From contig CAYSPG010000007.1 in assembly GCA_964432885.1 (NCBI GenBank), positions 98,966 through 162,965 of the forward strand: a DNA stretch of 64,000 nucleotides. Reading direction: 5' to 3'. Made by a program: the position numbers and the translations under genes. The notes under the pieces were generated by a model. That model did no database searches and had not been told where the DNA came from. It saw only the letters and a list, made by a program, of their open reading frames with translations. Positions 52,217-60,719 of this stretch are shown here, in pieces (the stretch's first letter is position 1; every line of letters begins with the position of its first letter). This DNA comes from CAYSPG01 sp964432885. GTDB taxonomy: Bacteria; Bacteroidota; Bacteroidia; AKYH767-A; OLB10.

Positions 52217-53449
52217 TTAGTAATGGCAACGCGCACATTCTATTCCACCTAATTTATCTACGGTTAGTTTGGCATCGGCACCATATTTGGCAGTAAGCTT
52301 ATCGTGTAATGCTTTGTCATAATAACCGTTTCCATCCATTTTTACTTCGGTGGTGCGGTGACAATCTATACACCAGCCCATTGTTAATGGCGAAACTTGT
52401 TTAACTTCATCCATTGTTTCAACATCGCCATGGCATTGCTTACACTCAAGTTTTGCTACTTTTATATGTTGTGAGTGATTAAAATAAGCAAGGTCGGGCA
52501 GGTTGTGCACACGAATCCATTGTACGGGTTTTTGATTTTTCCCGTAGTTGGTTCCGTCCCAATCAAGGGCTGCGTATATTTTCTTTATTTCCTGATCGCC
52601 ATACACTGGGCCTTCTTTAATATATTTATGGCAGTTCATACAAACATTAAGTGAGGGTATGTTTGCATGACGGCTGTCTTCCACACCTGAGTGGCAGTAT
52701 TTGCAATCTATTTTATTATCACCCGCATGCAGTTTATGCGAAAACTTAATGGGTTGTTCGGGCTGGTAATCCTGCGTAACGCCCACTTCTTTTAAACCAT
52801 ACCACCCCTTTACGCTACCCCATACCGTAAGTGCTAAAAATATTACGGCAATTAATTTTTTGTTTGCACGAATCCAGTTTTTACGAGCTTGCTTTGGCTC
52901 TACTTGTGCAGGGTGTGGGATGCCTTCTTTTTCGCGAATAGCATATTTAAGCCCATTTTGAACGCGCCCAAGGGCTGCAGCCAGCGCCCATAAAAATGCT
53001 ACCAAAGCTATTACCCACCAAATTGTGTTGCTGCCTTCTTCTTGCGCGTGCTCTCCACCCGCTGCTTTAGCAGCAACCACAGGTGCTTTTGACCCCTCTT
53101 CTTTTATCCAGGCAAGTATGGCGTCAATCTCAGCATCGTTTACAGCCTGATTGGGCATTATACTTTTATTAAACTTATTAAAAATTTCAACCGCATAAGG
53201 GTCACCGGCTTTTACAAGCGATTGTGAGTTTTTAATCCACTTATGAAGCCATTCGGCATCTTTTCGTTTATGTACGTCTTTAAGCGCAGGGCCAATAACC
53301 ACATCATTAATGGCATGACATGATTTACAATTGGCATCAAAAAGCGCCTTTCCGTCTTGAGCAAAAATAGTGGGAGATGACAGCAGGAAGATGATGAGTA
53401 AAAACCTGCTTATGTAAAATTTCAGGTACTGTGATGCCGGTTGAAACAT
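52217..53449 (-). CDS. actA: alternative complex III multiheme cytochrome ActA
   Basis: 410 residues. A Sec signal, an N-terminal monoheme cytochrome domain (C-K-S-C-H, residues about 40-44), a membrane helix near 148, a second helix near 195-212, then five CXXCH sites: C-K-Y-C-H, C-M-N-C-H, C-K-Q-C-H, C-I-D-C-H and C-A-R-C-H at the extreme C-terminus. Six sites in total, one more than the pentaheme core. First gene of the ACIII-oxidase operon. Confidence 0.92.
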   Translation of the reverse strand: MFQPASQYLKFYISRFLLIIFLLSSPTIFAQDGKALFDANCKSCHAINDVVIGPALKDVHKRKDAEWLHKWIKNSQSLVKAGDPYAVEIFNKFNKSIMPNQAVNDAEIDAILAWIKEEGSKAPVVAAKAAGGEHAQEEGSNTIWWVIALVAFLWALAAALGRVQNGLKYAIREKEGIPHPAQVEPKQARKNWIRANKKLIAVIFLALTVWGSVKGWYGLKEVGVTQDYQPEQPIKFSHKLHAGDNKIDCKYCHSGVEDSRHANIPSLNVCMNCHKYIKEGPVYGDQEIKKIYAALDWDGTNYGKNQKPVQWIRVHNLPDLAYFNHSQHIKVAKLECKQCHGDVETMDEVKQVSPLTMGWCIDCHRTTEVKMDGNGYYDKALHDKLTAKYGADAKLTVDKLGGIECARCHY

Positions 53450-53515
53450 AGAGTGGCTGTAATTTTTTTGTTAGGTTAAATGCAATGATTATGTAAAAAT
53501 TGCAATAACAGGCGG

Positions 53516-53523
53516 CAAATGTA
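53516..53523 (-). promoter_or_regulatory. -7 promoter element of the ACIII operon
   Basis: TACATTTG on the minus strand matches TAnnTTTG, 67 bp before the actA start, inside a 290-bp AT-rich region shared with the divergent SPOR gene. No clear -33 TTG was seen. Confidence 0.4.
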
Positions 53524-53739
53524 TATTTTACTTTTTTATGTTCATAAAATATTTATCAAAATTTTAAATTAAATTTTATTACAAATAAAATTAATTGACC
53601 ATAAGCGGGTTATGAGAGCCAGGATACCTTGTTTTGACAAACATTAATCAAAAGTTATTAACCAACATGTGGTTTTTGATTTATGGGTGGTGTACCAAAG
53701 TTTTTTTATACTTGCGCTTAACTATAAAGACGTTTTTAG

Positions 53740-54135
53740 GTGGCAATAAAAAAAATTGTTTTCGTTTTCTTCTGTGTTGTAGCAGCAAATGTTGCCAGGG
53801 CGCAGGATTTTTTGAAACACGATAGCCTTGCGCGAGAACTGGTAAAAAAACACATTGCCATAAACTCGATAAAGCAAACCACTGCAGGCTATAGGGTACA
53901 GTTGTTTTTTGGCAATCAGCGCGAAAAGGCTTATGAAATGCGGAGTGAGTATTTGCGCTTGTTTCCGGGTGGTGTTGCGCATGTATTATACCATCAACCC
54001 AACTTTAAGCTGCGCGTGGGCGATTGCCGTACGCGGCTTGAGGCAATGAAGCTTTTGCAGGATGTGAAGCCGTATTTTGGCGGTGCTTTTATAGTGAAGG
54101 ATGATATTGCCGTTGTATTCCTTAAGGGGGAATAG
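53740..54135 (+). CDS. SPOR-domain-like secreted protein
   Basis: 131 residues starting at GTG; a signal peptide ends at V-A-R-A-Q (residue 22). The mature part has Y-R-V-Q-L-F-F-G-N-Q-R-E-K-A near 50-63 and F-K-L-R-V-G-D-C-R-T-R-L-E-A near 88-101, the two-strand plus helix pattern of SPOR peptidoglycan-binding domains. It is a single-gene unit divergent from the ACIII operon and the last gene before the accessory region. Confidence 0.75.
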   Translation: MAIKKIVFVFFCVVAANVARAQDFLKHDSLARELVKKHIAINSIKQTTAGYRVQLFFGNQREKAYEMRSEYLRLFPGGVAHVLYHQPNFKLRVGDCRTRLEAMKLLQDVKPYFGGAFIVKDDIAVVFLKGE

Positions 54136-54493
54136 AGGGGAGGGGTAAAAGAGTTGTTACTTTTTAATTGTAAAACAAGCCCACCCTTAATATGCAATGT
54201 GGTTTAGATAAGCGCATGCGTGGGTTTTCACCAGTAGATTCCTTTCTGCGATTGGAATGACAATTTTATTATCTGGTAATCGAGGTTACGAGGTTGGGAT
54301 TTATTATGCTGGCATGCCAATAAAATAAACATGTGGGTGTACAGGATACATTGACTGAACCTCCCCAAAAAAAACTTGACACTTTTTGAGGTATGGACAA
54401 TAAGTGAGGTTGTAATTGCTGATTGCGTTTTATCTTGACAACCCGGTAAATAAAAATAAAGAATATATTGGAAGCAATAAAAATGATAGTATT
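54136..54493. other. 358-bp intergenic region before the recombinase
   Basis: No coding frame supported. A 10-bp palindrome TGGCATGCCA lies at 54310-54319 and a sigma70-like TTGACA at 54376-54381, about 115 bp before the recombinase ATG. The left edge of the accessory region should fall here, but no direct or inverted terminal repeat with the right side was found. Confidence 0.4.
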
Positions 54494-55426
54494 ATGACCA
54501 ACGCCCAATTGCACTATACAGCCTACAGCAAGCTGCCCTTGCCAATGGTTAATGAAAATACTCCAATTTATATTTCGAAAAACAATCAAGCCAGCCATTC
54601 ACTTGCATTACATGCCTACGTAGAAATGCTGCGGTTAAAAAACTACAGCCCAAACACCATAAACGTTTACCGCAACTGGTTTATGCTTTTTTTACGCTGC
54701 TTTCATACCCGTAAACCAAGCACTATTACCAAAAACGAAATAATGGATATGCTTGTACGGTTTCGCAAAAGCCCCAAATGGAGTGCTACCTCACAAAACC
54801 AACTTATAAGCAGCATTAAGTTTTTTTACGAGCATTTGTTAAAACGACCTAAGGAAGTGTATGATTTACCAAGGGCACAAAAGCCCCAGCAACTGCCCAC
54901 CGTATTTGCCGAAACCGAAATAGTGGCTTTACTAACTGCTACCCAAAACATTAAGCACAGAGTCATGCTGGCATTATCTTATTCGGGTGGACTAAGAATA
55001 AGCGAAATAGTGAATATGAAGATAAACGACATTGATTCAAAACGAATGGTAATTACCATTCGGCAGGCAAAAGGAAAAAAGGACAGGCAGGTAATGCTGT
55101 CGGAAAAAATATTACAAATGCTGCGCGAATATTATTTAATACACAAACCCAAAGTATGGCTGTTTGAAGGCCAGTATGGAGGACAATACTCAGCACGCAG
55201 CATACAACTTATAATGAAAGAATTAAAAAACAAAGCCGGAATAAGAAAAAAAGGAAGCATACATGCCCTGCGTCACAGCTTTGCAACACACCTGTTAGAA
55301 GGCGGCACCGACCTTTTAAGCATAAAAGATTTATTGGGACATGGCAGCATAAGAACAACCCTTACCTATACCCATGTAAGTAAAAAAAACTTACTAAAAA
55401 TACAATCGCCCTTCGACAGACTATAA
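54494..55426 (+). CDS. tyrosine recombinase (XerCD/IntI-like)
   Basis: 310 residues from the ATG at 54494; an in-frame TTG at 54416 would add 26 residues with no family match. An N-terminal SAM-like core-binding domain (about 36-120) precedes the catalytic domain. The full active site is present: R168 in S-G-G-L-R-I-S, a lysine in A-K-G-K-K-D (about 193), H257-x-x-R260 in H-A-L-R-H-S, H283 in L-G-H and nucleophile Y292 in T-Y-T-H-V-S. The end S-P-F-D-R-L resembles the S-P-L-D-x-L of integron integrases. The roughly 20-residue insertion that defines IntI before H-x-x-R is missing. A perfect inverted repeat follows immediately after its stop codon. Confidence 0.88.
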   Translation: MTNAQLHYTAYSKLPLPMVNENTPIYISKNNQASHSLALHAYVEMLRLKNYSPNTINVYRNWFMLFLRCFHTRKPSTITKNEIMDMLVRFRKSPKWSATSQNQLISSIKFFYEHLLKRPKEVYDLPRAQKPQQLPTVFAETEIVALLTATQNIKHRVMLALSYSGGLRISEIVNMKINDIDSKRMVITIRQAKGKKDRQVMLSEKILQMLREYYLIHKPKVWLFEGQYGGQYSARSIQLIMKELKNKAGIRKKGSIHALRHSFATHLLEGGTDLLSIKDLLGHGSIRTTLTYTHVSKKNLLKIQSPFDRL

Positions 55427-55497
55427 AAATATTGCGAAACCTGGCTTAGCCCAAACCTTCGCAATATTTCCAACCATTAGAAATATTGCGAAGGTTT
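55427..55497. repeat. inverted-repeat core-like site next to the recombinase gene
   Basis: A perfect 18-bp inverted repeat, AAACCTTCGCAATATTTC (55453-55470) and its complement (55480-55497), with a 9-bp centre CAACCATTA. A third partial arm AAATATTGCGAA sits at 55427-55438 directly after the recombinase stop. Two inverted arms around a short centre is the layout of a Xer/integrase crossover site, with the extra arm as an accessory binding site. A hairpin terminator is the alternative, but no T-run follows. Confidence 0.55.
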
Positions 55498-55524
55498 TAG
55501 TAAGTTTGTTTCGTATAATAGTAT

Positions 55525-55532
55525 GTTATGCG
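55525..55532 (+). other. GTTATGCG boundary motif, left end of block 1
   Basis: GTTATGCG, preceded by TAGTA-T. It is identical to the outer end of the long-stem site at 61055-61062, and the bases TATGTTATGCG are the complement of the left arm's first 11 bases at 60910. It would be the junction between the recombinase-side site and the first gene block. Confidence 0.45.
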
Positions 55533-55621
55533 CAACTGCTTTCCGTCTCCGATTGAACATTCTGCTAATCCGAAAGGACACAGCTCCGAAAGTCGGCAAA
55601 GCCGTTTGGCTCTCGCTTCTG

Positions 55622-55688
55622 TAAAATAAAAAGAGAGGCAATGCCTACGCACAAAAACCTACGCAAAATTGCCTCACTTTTTATTTTA
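55622..55688. repeat. imperfect 21-bp inverted repeat (long hairpin)
   Basis: Arms 55622-55642 and 55668-55688 pair at 20 of 21 positions (A/T tract plus GAGGCAAT), around a 25-base loop that contains CCTACGCA twice. It lies 55 bp before the first block 1 start codon, so it would be in its leader. A related arrangement occurs at 60720-60780. Confidence 0.6.
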
Positions 55689-55742
55689 CTCAACCGCACA
55701 AACACTGCAAGTATCAAACAGAATATTTTTAATATTGCAAGC

Positions 55743-57482
55743 ATGAAAAAAACCTATGCAACACTATTCACACTATTTACGTTTTTCACTTTTGTATCAG
55801 CGCAAGATTCTAATGTAACTGTAATTGGTTCAGGCGAAGGAAACAACAAAACAAATGCAGTTAATCAAGCGTTACGCAATTGCATTGAAAAATCAATGGG
55901 CGCTTTTCTTAGTTCAAATACAACAGTAACAAATGATTCTCTTGTAAAGGATGAAATTATTACAATTGCTTCGGGCAACATTGTGTCATATGAAGTTCTA
56001 TCCGAAGTAAATGAAAACGAAAATTACAAAGCCACAGTTTCCGCAGTTATTTCCCCAGAGAAATTAGTCACTTCTTTAAAAAGCAAAGGATTTAACTTTG
56101 AATTAAATGGAGGCGTGTATGCTCAAAATATTTTAAAGGAAGAATTTTATTCAAAGCAGGAAGAACCTGCTTTGAATAATTTCTTAACGGCTTGGGATAA
56201 AATTCCATTTTTTGATTTTGATATAAAAATCACAGAACCCATTTTACACAAATACAGTAGCGATGTCATGTTTGATAAAAATGCTGAATTTCCAAAGTAT
56301 TATAATGAATCCTTCTCCACGATTTTTGATGCTTATATAAAGCATAACATCAATGTATCAAATGTTTCTAAAAGGCAACTTAGATATGATAACGTGAGAG
56401 AGTGTTACGACTTCCATTTAAATAATGTGCCCAAGAATGTTGCAACCATGTACACAATTTATGCATTATTTATCCCGAAAATTACCGACAACTATTTATC
56501 TTTTGTAAACTCTTTTTGTAAATTATTAAATTCCATTGCAATTAAAAATGTTGATGAGTACAAACAACAACATGCGGACTATTTGGCATTGGCATTTCCA
56601 ATGAAATATATTTCGGGAAGCGGATTGGATGCTTCAAAATTCAACAATGCCAAATGGGATAATAACTATCAGACATTAGTTTTCTATTTAAGAAATACTC
56701 AAATAAAAACTGTTTATGACAAACTTAGTGAAATGATAAAGTTTAAATCAACAGGTTTAAATTTTCATTCAGCCCAAGTTGATGATAAGACTATTAGGGA
56801 GCAACTCAACAAGGGTTATGAAATGACACCAACTTATGGATTCATTTGTCAATATTGTGGAGACTTTTCTTATGACATGCGAGCCAAAAATAATGCAAAC
56901 AATTATTATGTTTACCCTTATTATAAAAACAATGGAACAGAAACTTTCATTTTTCAGACATCTGTACTTCCACTCTTTTACAGTTTGGATGAATTGCAAA
57001 AGCTAAAAAAAATTGAGTTTAAATCAGAGTTAGCGTCCGCGCCTTCTGAAAGTGTAAACAAAGAACCTACTGCTGAAGATAGTAAGAAGAAAGAAAAAGA
57101 ATTCGCATCCTCTCAATTAGCTGCGATGATTGATTCAATGAATCAAAAAACGACAGATAAAAATGAAATGATTTATAAAACAGAAGAAGTTACAGTTAAG
57201 CCCGACCAAGACAAGGAGAAATTTATTGAATATTATACTAAGAATAAAAAATATCCATCAGAAGCCAAAGAAAAAAATATTTCTGGAAATGTTCTTGTAA
57301 GCTATATCATTGAAAAAGATGGAAGAATTACAAACACTAAAGTTGTTAAAAGTGTAGGTGGCGGTTGTGATGAAGAAGCTATTCGTTTTATGAGTTCAAT
57401 GCCAAAATGTACGCCTGCTGAAAAGGATGGAAAAAAAGTTCGTGTAATGAAAATTGGAGCTTTCAATTGTTCACCTAATTGA
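55743..57482 (+). CDS. secreted protein with FlgT-like N-terminus and TonB C-terminal domain
   Basis: 579 residues from the ATG at 55743, which opens a signal peptide (M-K-K-T-Y-A-T-L ... V-S-A-Q); an upstream ATG at 55641 lies within the hairpin. Residues about 22-105 (V-I-G-S-G-E-G-N-N-K-T-N-A-V-N-Q-A-L) resemble the small FlgT/LPP20-like domain of envelope lipoproteins. The middle 300 residues are unrecognised. The last 90 (Y-P-S-E-A-K-E-K-N-I-S-G-N-V-L-V) are a TonB_C fold. There is no inner membrane anchor or proline-rich spacer, so it is not a conventional TonB. First gene of block 1. Confidence 0.65.
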   Translation: MKKTYATLFTLFTFFTFVSAQDSNVTVIGSGEGNNKTNAVNQALRNCIEKSMGAFLSSNTTVTNDSLVKDEIITIASGNIVSYEVLSEVNENENYKATVSAVISPEKLVTSLKSKGFNFELNGGVYAQNILKEEFYSKQEEPALNNFLTAWDKIPFFDFDIKITEPILHKYSSDVMFDKNAEFPKYYNESFSTIFDAYIKHNINVSNVSKRQLRYDNVRECYDFHLNNVPKNVATMYTIYALFIPKITDNYLSFVNSFCKLLNSIAIKNVDEYKQQHADYLALAFPMKYISGSGLDASKFNNAKWDNNYQTLVFYLRNTQIKTVYDKLSEMIKFKSTGLNFHSAQVDDKTIREQLNKGYEMTPTYGFICQYCGDFSYDMRAKNNANNYYVYPYYKNNGTETFIFQTSVLPLFYSLDELQKLKKIEFKSELASAPSESVNKEPTAEDSKKKEKEFASSQLAAMIDSMNQKTTDKNEMIYKTEEVTVKPDQDKEKFIEYYTKNKKYPSEAKEKNISGNVLVSYIIEKDGRITNTKVVKSVGGGCDEEAIRFMSSMPKCTPAEKDGKKVRVMKIGAFNCSPN

Positions 57483-57525
57483 CTTTTACAATTTATGATG
57501 AAAATAAAAAATTAAAACTAAACAA

Positions 57526-57738
57526 ATGGAAAAATCAGAAGAATCTAATCGAGAAGATGTCATAAAACAATATGACAAGAACATCGCTGCTGCACATGAA
57601 AAAATTCAAAAGCAGATAAAGAAAAAAATAAAAGAAGTGGAAATGCAAAGGAAGATAATCGCAATCCTAAATGATTCAAATAAAGAAGGAAGACAAAAAA
57701 TTATTGAGGCATTAAAAAACAAAAACAAAAACAAATGA
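57526..57738 (+). CDS. short charged coiled-coil protein
   Basis: 70 residues, about half K or E, with one long predicted helix (residues 10-65) and no signal peptide. Its ATG is 43 bp after the previous stop and its stop overlaps the next start by four bases, which supports real translation. No family recognised. It is the only product of block 1 without an export signal. Confidence 0.55.
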   Translation: MEKSEESNREDVIKQYDKNIAAAHEKIQKQIKKKIKEVEMQRKIIAILNDSNKEGRQKIIEALKNKNKNK

Positions 57739-58229
57739 AAAAGATAATTCCCTACATTGTAATATTTGCTTCTTGTTTCCTCATCTCAAATAATCTTGCC
57801 TTAGCACAAAATAATTCAAGTGAACCAAGCTACGATTTGGAATGCACCAAGGTTAACTCTGACGGATATTATACCGTTAAGGTGTGGATAATGACAAGCA
57901 AAGAAAAAAACGCAAATGAGTTAGCAAAAAAATTCGCAATACGTGGCATTTTATTTAAAGGTATTGAAGCAGGCAAGGAATGTAATTCACAAAAACCTTG
58001 GATTGATTCACCTACTTTTGAAAATGAAAAATCTGATTTCTTTAAACCATTCTTTAAAAGCGGGGGAAAATATTTGAATTATGTTTCGATAGCTAATAAT
58101 TCAGAACCTGAAATTATAAAGAACAAAAACGGGAATTACGTTGGAGTAATCGTTTCAATAGCAAAAGATGAATTGAGACGAGATTTGGAAAAAGAAGGAA
58201 TAATCAAATCTTTAAATTCAGGCTTTTAA
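57735..58229 (+). CDS. uncharacterised secreted protein
   Basis: 164 residues with a signal peptide cleaved near A-L-A-Q (residue 25). The mature part has V-K-V-W-I-M-T-S-K-E-K-N-A-N-E-L-A-K-K-F-A and G-I-L-F-K-G-I-E-A-G-K near residue 75, with one cysteine pair (C37, C83) by rough count. No recognised domain. Start overlaps the previous stop by four bases. Confidence 0.6.
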   Translation: MKKIIPYIVIFASCFLISNNLALAQNNSSEPSYDLECTKVNSDGYYTVKVWIMTSKEKNANELAKKFAIRGILFKGIEAGKECNSQKPWIDSPTFENEKSDFFKPFFKSGGKYLNYVSIANNSEPEIIKNKNGNYVGVIVSIAKDELRRDLEKEGIIKSLNSGF

Positions 58230-58256
58230 ATCAATCACAATTCAAAATAAATCAAC

Positions 58257-59204
58257 ATGAGAAAAAATGTTTTGGTTTTACTATTCTTTTTCGTTTCTAA
58301 TTTCATTTATGGACAAGCGAAGAAACCAACGCTGATGGTTTTACCAAGTGATAATTGGTGTGAACAAAGATATTTTATGACAACGTTCGATAATCAGGGA
58401 ACAAAAATGAAAGTACCTGATTACAAAAAAGCTTTTCAAGAAGATTTGGAAGTCGGACAAGTCATTGCAAAAATTGGTTCTCTTTTGATTGACAGAAGTT
58501 TTCCGCTTAAAGATGCGGAACAAGAAATTAAAAACCTTGAAGCGCAAAGCGCAGAAGATGCTATGACATCAAGCACAACAAGCGGAGCAGGTTTAGCGGA
58601 AAGTCCCCTGGACAAACTAAAGAAGCGAGCAAAGGCAGACATCATAATTCAAATATGGTGGAGTGTAAATAAATCCCCTGATGGAAAAGCAGTTTCATTT
58701 ACCATTGAGGCATTTGATGCTTACACAAGTAAAAGAATTGCTGCATCAACAGGAACAGGCAAACCATCACAAACGGAATTAATTCCTGTTATGCTTCAAG
58801 AAGCAGTGCTTTCAAACATTGACGGTTTTCTTAATCAACTTCAAAAGCACTTTGACGATATGTTTGAAAACGGACGTGAGATTGTTGTTCGTGTCAAGCG
58901 TTGGGAATCTTGGGATAAAAATTTGGAATTTGAAATTCAAGGAAAAGAAATTAGCGATTACATAAATGATTGGATGCAAAATCACACAGTAAAAGGACGA
59001 TTCACTGCTTCTGATGTCACAGAAAATTTTATCAAATACGAACAGGTACGGATTCCATTGTATGATTCAAGTAACAATGCAATGGATGCACGACAGTTTA
59101 CTAAAGAACTTCAAAAATATTTGAAAGGTGCTCCATTTAATTTTGAATGTAAACTAATGACAAGAGGATTAGGAGAAGCAATTGTTGTTATTGGAGAAAA
59201 ATAA
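58257..59204 (+). CDS. DUF6175-like secreted protein
   Basis: 315 residues with a signal peptide ending at I-Y-G-Q-A. The mature start K-P-T-L-M-V-L-P-S-D-N-W-C is the mark of DUF6175, followed by D-Y-K-K-A-F-Q-E-D and A-D-I-I-I-Q-I-W-W, a layout reminiscent of CsgG/LPP20-type envelope proteins that bind or sense at the outer membrane. A second domain begins near residue 200. Function unknown; part of the five secreted proteins of block 1. Confidence 0.6.
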   Translation: MRKNVLVLLFFFVSNFIYGQAKKPTLMVLPSDNWCEQRYFMTTFDNQGTKMKVPDYKKAFQEDLEVGQVIAKIGSLLIDRSFPLKDAEQEIKNLEAQSAEDAMTSSTTSGAGLAESPLDKLKKRAKADIIIQIWWSVNKSPDGKAVSFTIEAFDAYTSKRIAASTGTGKPSQTELIPVMLQEAVLSNIDGFLNQLQKHFDDMFENGREIVVRVKRWESWDKNLEFEIQGKEISDYINDWMQNHTVKGRFTASDVTENFIKYEQVRIPLYDSSNNAMDARQFTKELQKYLKGAPFNFECKLMTRGLGEAIVVIGEK

Positions 59205-59213
59205 ATATCACTT

Positions 59214-60203
59214 ATGAAAAAACACATAGCATTTATTTTACTTGTGGCAGTTTGCAGCATTAAAACTTTTGCTCAAAGTCCGAAGGAAACCGCAAACAAT
59301 TCAGCACAAATAGTTTTAAACATTTACGTTCCTGAAAATGGAAATAATATTCCTTCCGAAGCGAAAAGCCATTTGGAGAATAAGCTAAATCAAATTGCTT
59401 CTCAATACGGTATTGGTGGTAATTCGATAAATCCACGTTTCATTATTACAGCAAAAGTTGTTACACTCTCTAAAGATATTATCGCGGGTGCGCCTCAAAT
59501 GATTGCACAGAATTTAGAAATTACTTTCTTTATTGGTGACGGAATAGAAAACAAAAAAATGTCAAACACTATAATAAATGCAAAAGGTGTTGGAACGAAT
59601 GAAACAAAATCATTTATAGATGCAATAAAGAAAGTCAATGTGAATTCACCACAACTAAAAGAATTTATTGAGAACGGCAAGGCAAAAATAATTGAGTATT
59701 ATAATTCTCAATGTGATGCCATTATAAAGGAGGCATTGACTTTAGAGCATCAGAAAAAATATGAAGAAGCGATTTACAAACTTTCAATTGTGCCTGATGC
59801 TTGTAAAAGTTGCTACTCAAAATGTTTAGATACACTCGCTCACATCTATCAGAAGAAAATAGACAGGGATTGCGATGAAAAATTATTAAAAGCAAAAACT
59901 ATTTGGACATCTAAACAAAATTCTGATGGAGCAAGTCAAGTCGCAGAAATTATTTCCACGATTGACCCAACTTCAAAGTGTCAACCAGAATTAACTTCTT
60001 TCATTCAAAGTATCAAGCAGAAGTTAGAAGAAAATGAAAAAAAGGATTGGGATTTTAAAATGAAAGTGTATAATGATAAGTTGGAAGAAGATAAACGAAA
60101 TGCCCAAGTTGAACAACAAAGAATCAATGCTTACCAGCAAGTTGCTGTTGAATATGCACGAAACCAGCCCAAAACCGTTTCATACAATTACTTAGTTTGG
60201 TAA
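59214..60203 (+). CDS. uncharacterised secreted protein with helical C-terminus
   Basis: 329 residues; signal peptide to about T-F-A-Q (residue 21). An N-terminal alpha/beta domain (21-150) is followed by a TPR-like helical stretch (E-A-L-T-L-E-H-Q-K-K-Y-E-E-A-I-Y-K-L-S near 173-191, with C-K-S-C-Y-S-K-C afterwards) and a basic coiled coil. Such proteins often accompany DUF6175 genes, as I recall from Bacteroidota mobile elements; this is memory, not demonstrated. Start 9 bp after the previous stop. Confidence 0.6.
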   Translation: MKKHIAFILLVAVCSIKTFAQSPKETANNSAQIVLNIYVPENGNNIPSEAKSHLENKLNQIASQYGIGGNSINPRFIITAKVVTLSKDIIAGAPQMIAQNLEITFFIGDGIENKKMSNTIINAKGVGTNETKSFIDAIKKVNVNSPQLKEFIENGKAKIIEYYNSQCDAIIKEALTLEHQKKYEEAIYKLSIVPDACKSCYSKCLDTLAHIYQKKIDRDCDEKLLKAKTIWTSKQNSDGASQVAEIISTIDPTSKCQPELTSFIQSIKQKLEENEKKDWDFKMKVYNDKLEEDKRNAQVEQQRINAYQQVAVEYARNQPKTVSYNYLVW

Positions 60204-60207
60204 ACTC

Positions 60208-60678
60208 ATGAAAAAATATTTACTATTATTTGGCTTATTCTTATTTGTCAATAAAATAAGCGCACAAGATTTTAACTCTGATAAAACAGTACTTGCAAAT
60301 TTTGTTAGGAGAATGTACGAGTCAACAAAGTTTGAAGGTGTTAAAATTGTTGAAGATTACAACTCAAAATATATTGTATCGTTAGTTGTGCTTGAGAAAG
60401 CAAAATATACCAGTTCATCAACGTTGAACAGAGTTGCAAATGTAAAAGCACGAAGCAACGCAAATATTTTTGTCAATGGTTCCAATATTACATCTGATAT
60501 GATTGTAAGAACAAGTGAGGCAAAAGATTCATCCAAAACTTCTTTAACCACAATGGAAGAAACTATCAAAGAAAATGCAAATGGGTTTGTTGAAGGAATG
60601 GAACTTTTAAATTCTTTTGATACGGATGATTCAAAGCAGTTTGTTTATATCGTGTATCGTGAATTGAAAAATAAATAA
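60208..60678 (+). CDS. small secreted LPP20-like protein
   Basis: 156 residues; signal peptide to K-I-S-A-Q (residue 20). The core V-R-R-M-Y-E-S-T-K-F-E-G-V-K-I-V-E-D-Y and Y-I-V-S-L-V-V-L-E-K-A-K-Y resemble the single-domain LPP20-type fold also suggested for the first gene of the block. No lipobox. It ends block 1, about 230 bp before the long-stem site. Confidence 0.55.
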   Translation: MKKYLLLFGLFLFVNKISAQDFNSDKTVLANFVRRMYESTKFEGVKIVEDYNSKYIVSLVVLEKAKYTSSSTLNRVANVKARSNANIFVNGSNITSDMIVRTSEAKDSSKTSLTTMEETIKENANGFVEGMELLNSFDTDDSKQFVYIVYRELKNK

Positions 60679-60719
60679 TTGCAAACACAAACAGCAAAGC
60701 AATGAACGCCTACGCATTT

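Noticed and set aside
53634..53825. Plus-strand short frame upstream of and overlapping the SPOR gene
   Set aside because: It overlaps the signal peptide region of the SPOR protein in another frame and has no protein-like pattern.
54136..54493. Terminal direct repeat or tRNA attachment site at the left edge of the accessory region
   Set aside because: No tRNA gene or fragment and no repeat shared with the right side could be found within the window.
54494..55426. Canonical integron integrase IntI
   Set aside because: The extra segment that IntI proteins carry before the H-x-x-R motif is absent; only the C-terminal S-P-x-D-x-L resembles it. Called IntI-like/Xer-like only.
55453..55497. Rho-independent terminator of the recombinase gene
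   Set aside because: The stem is perfect but is followed by TTTTAGTAAG with no sustained T-run, and a third arm in direct orientation is not explained by a terminator. Kept as the alternative explanation.
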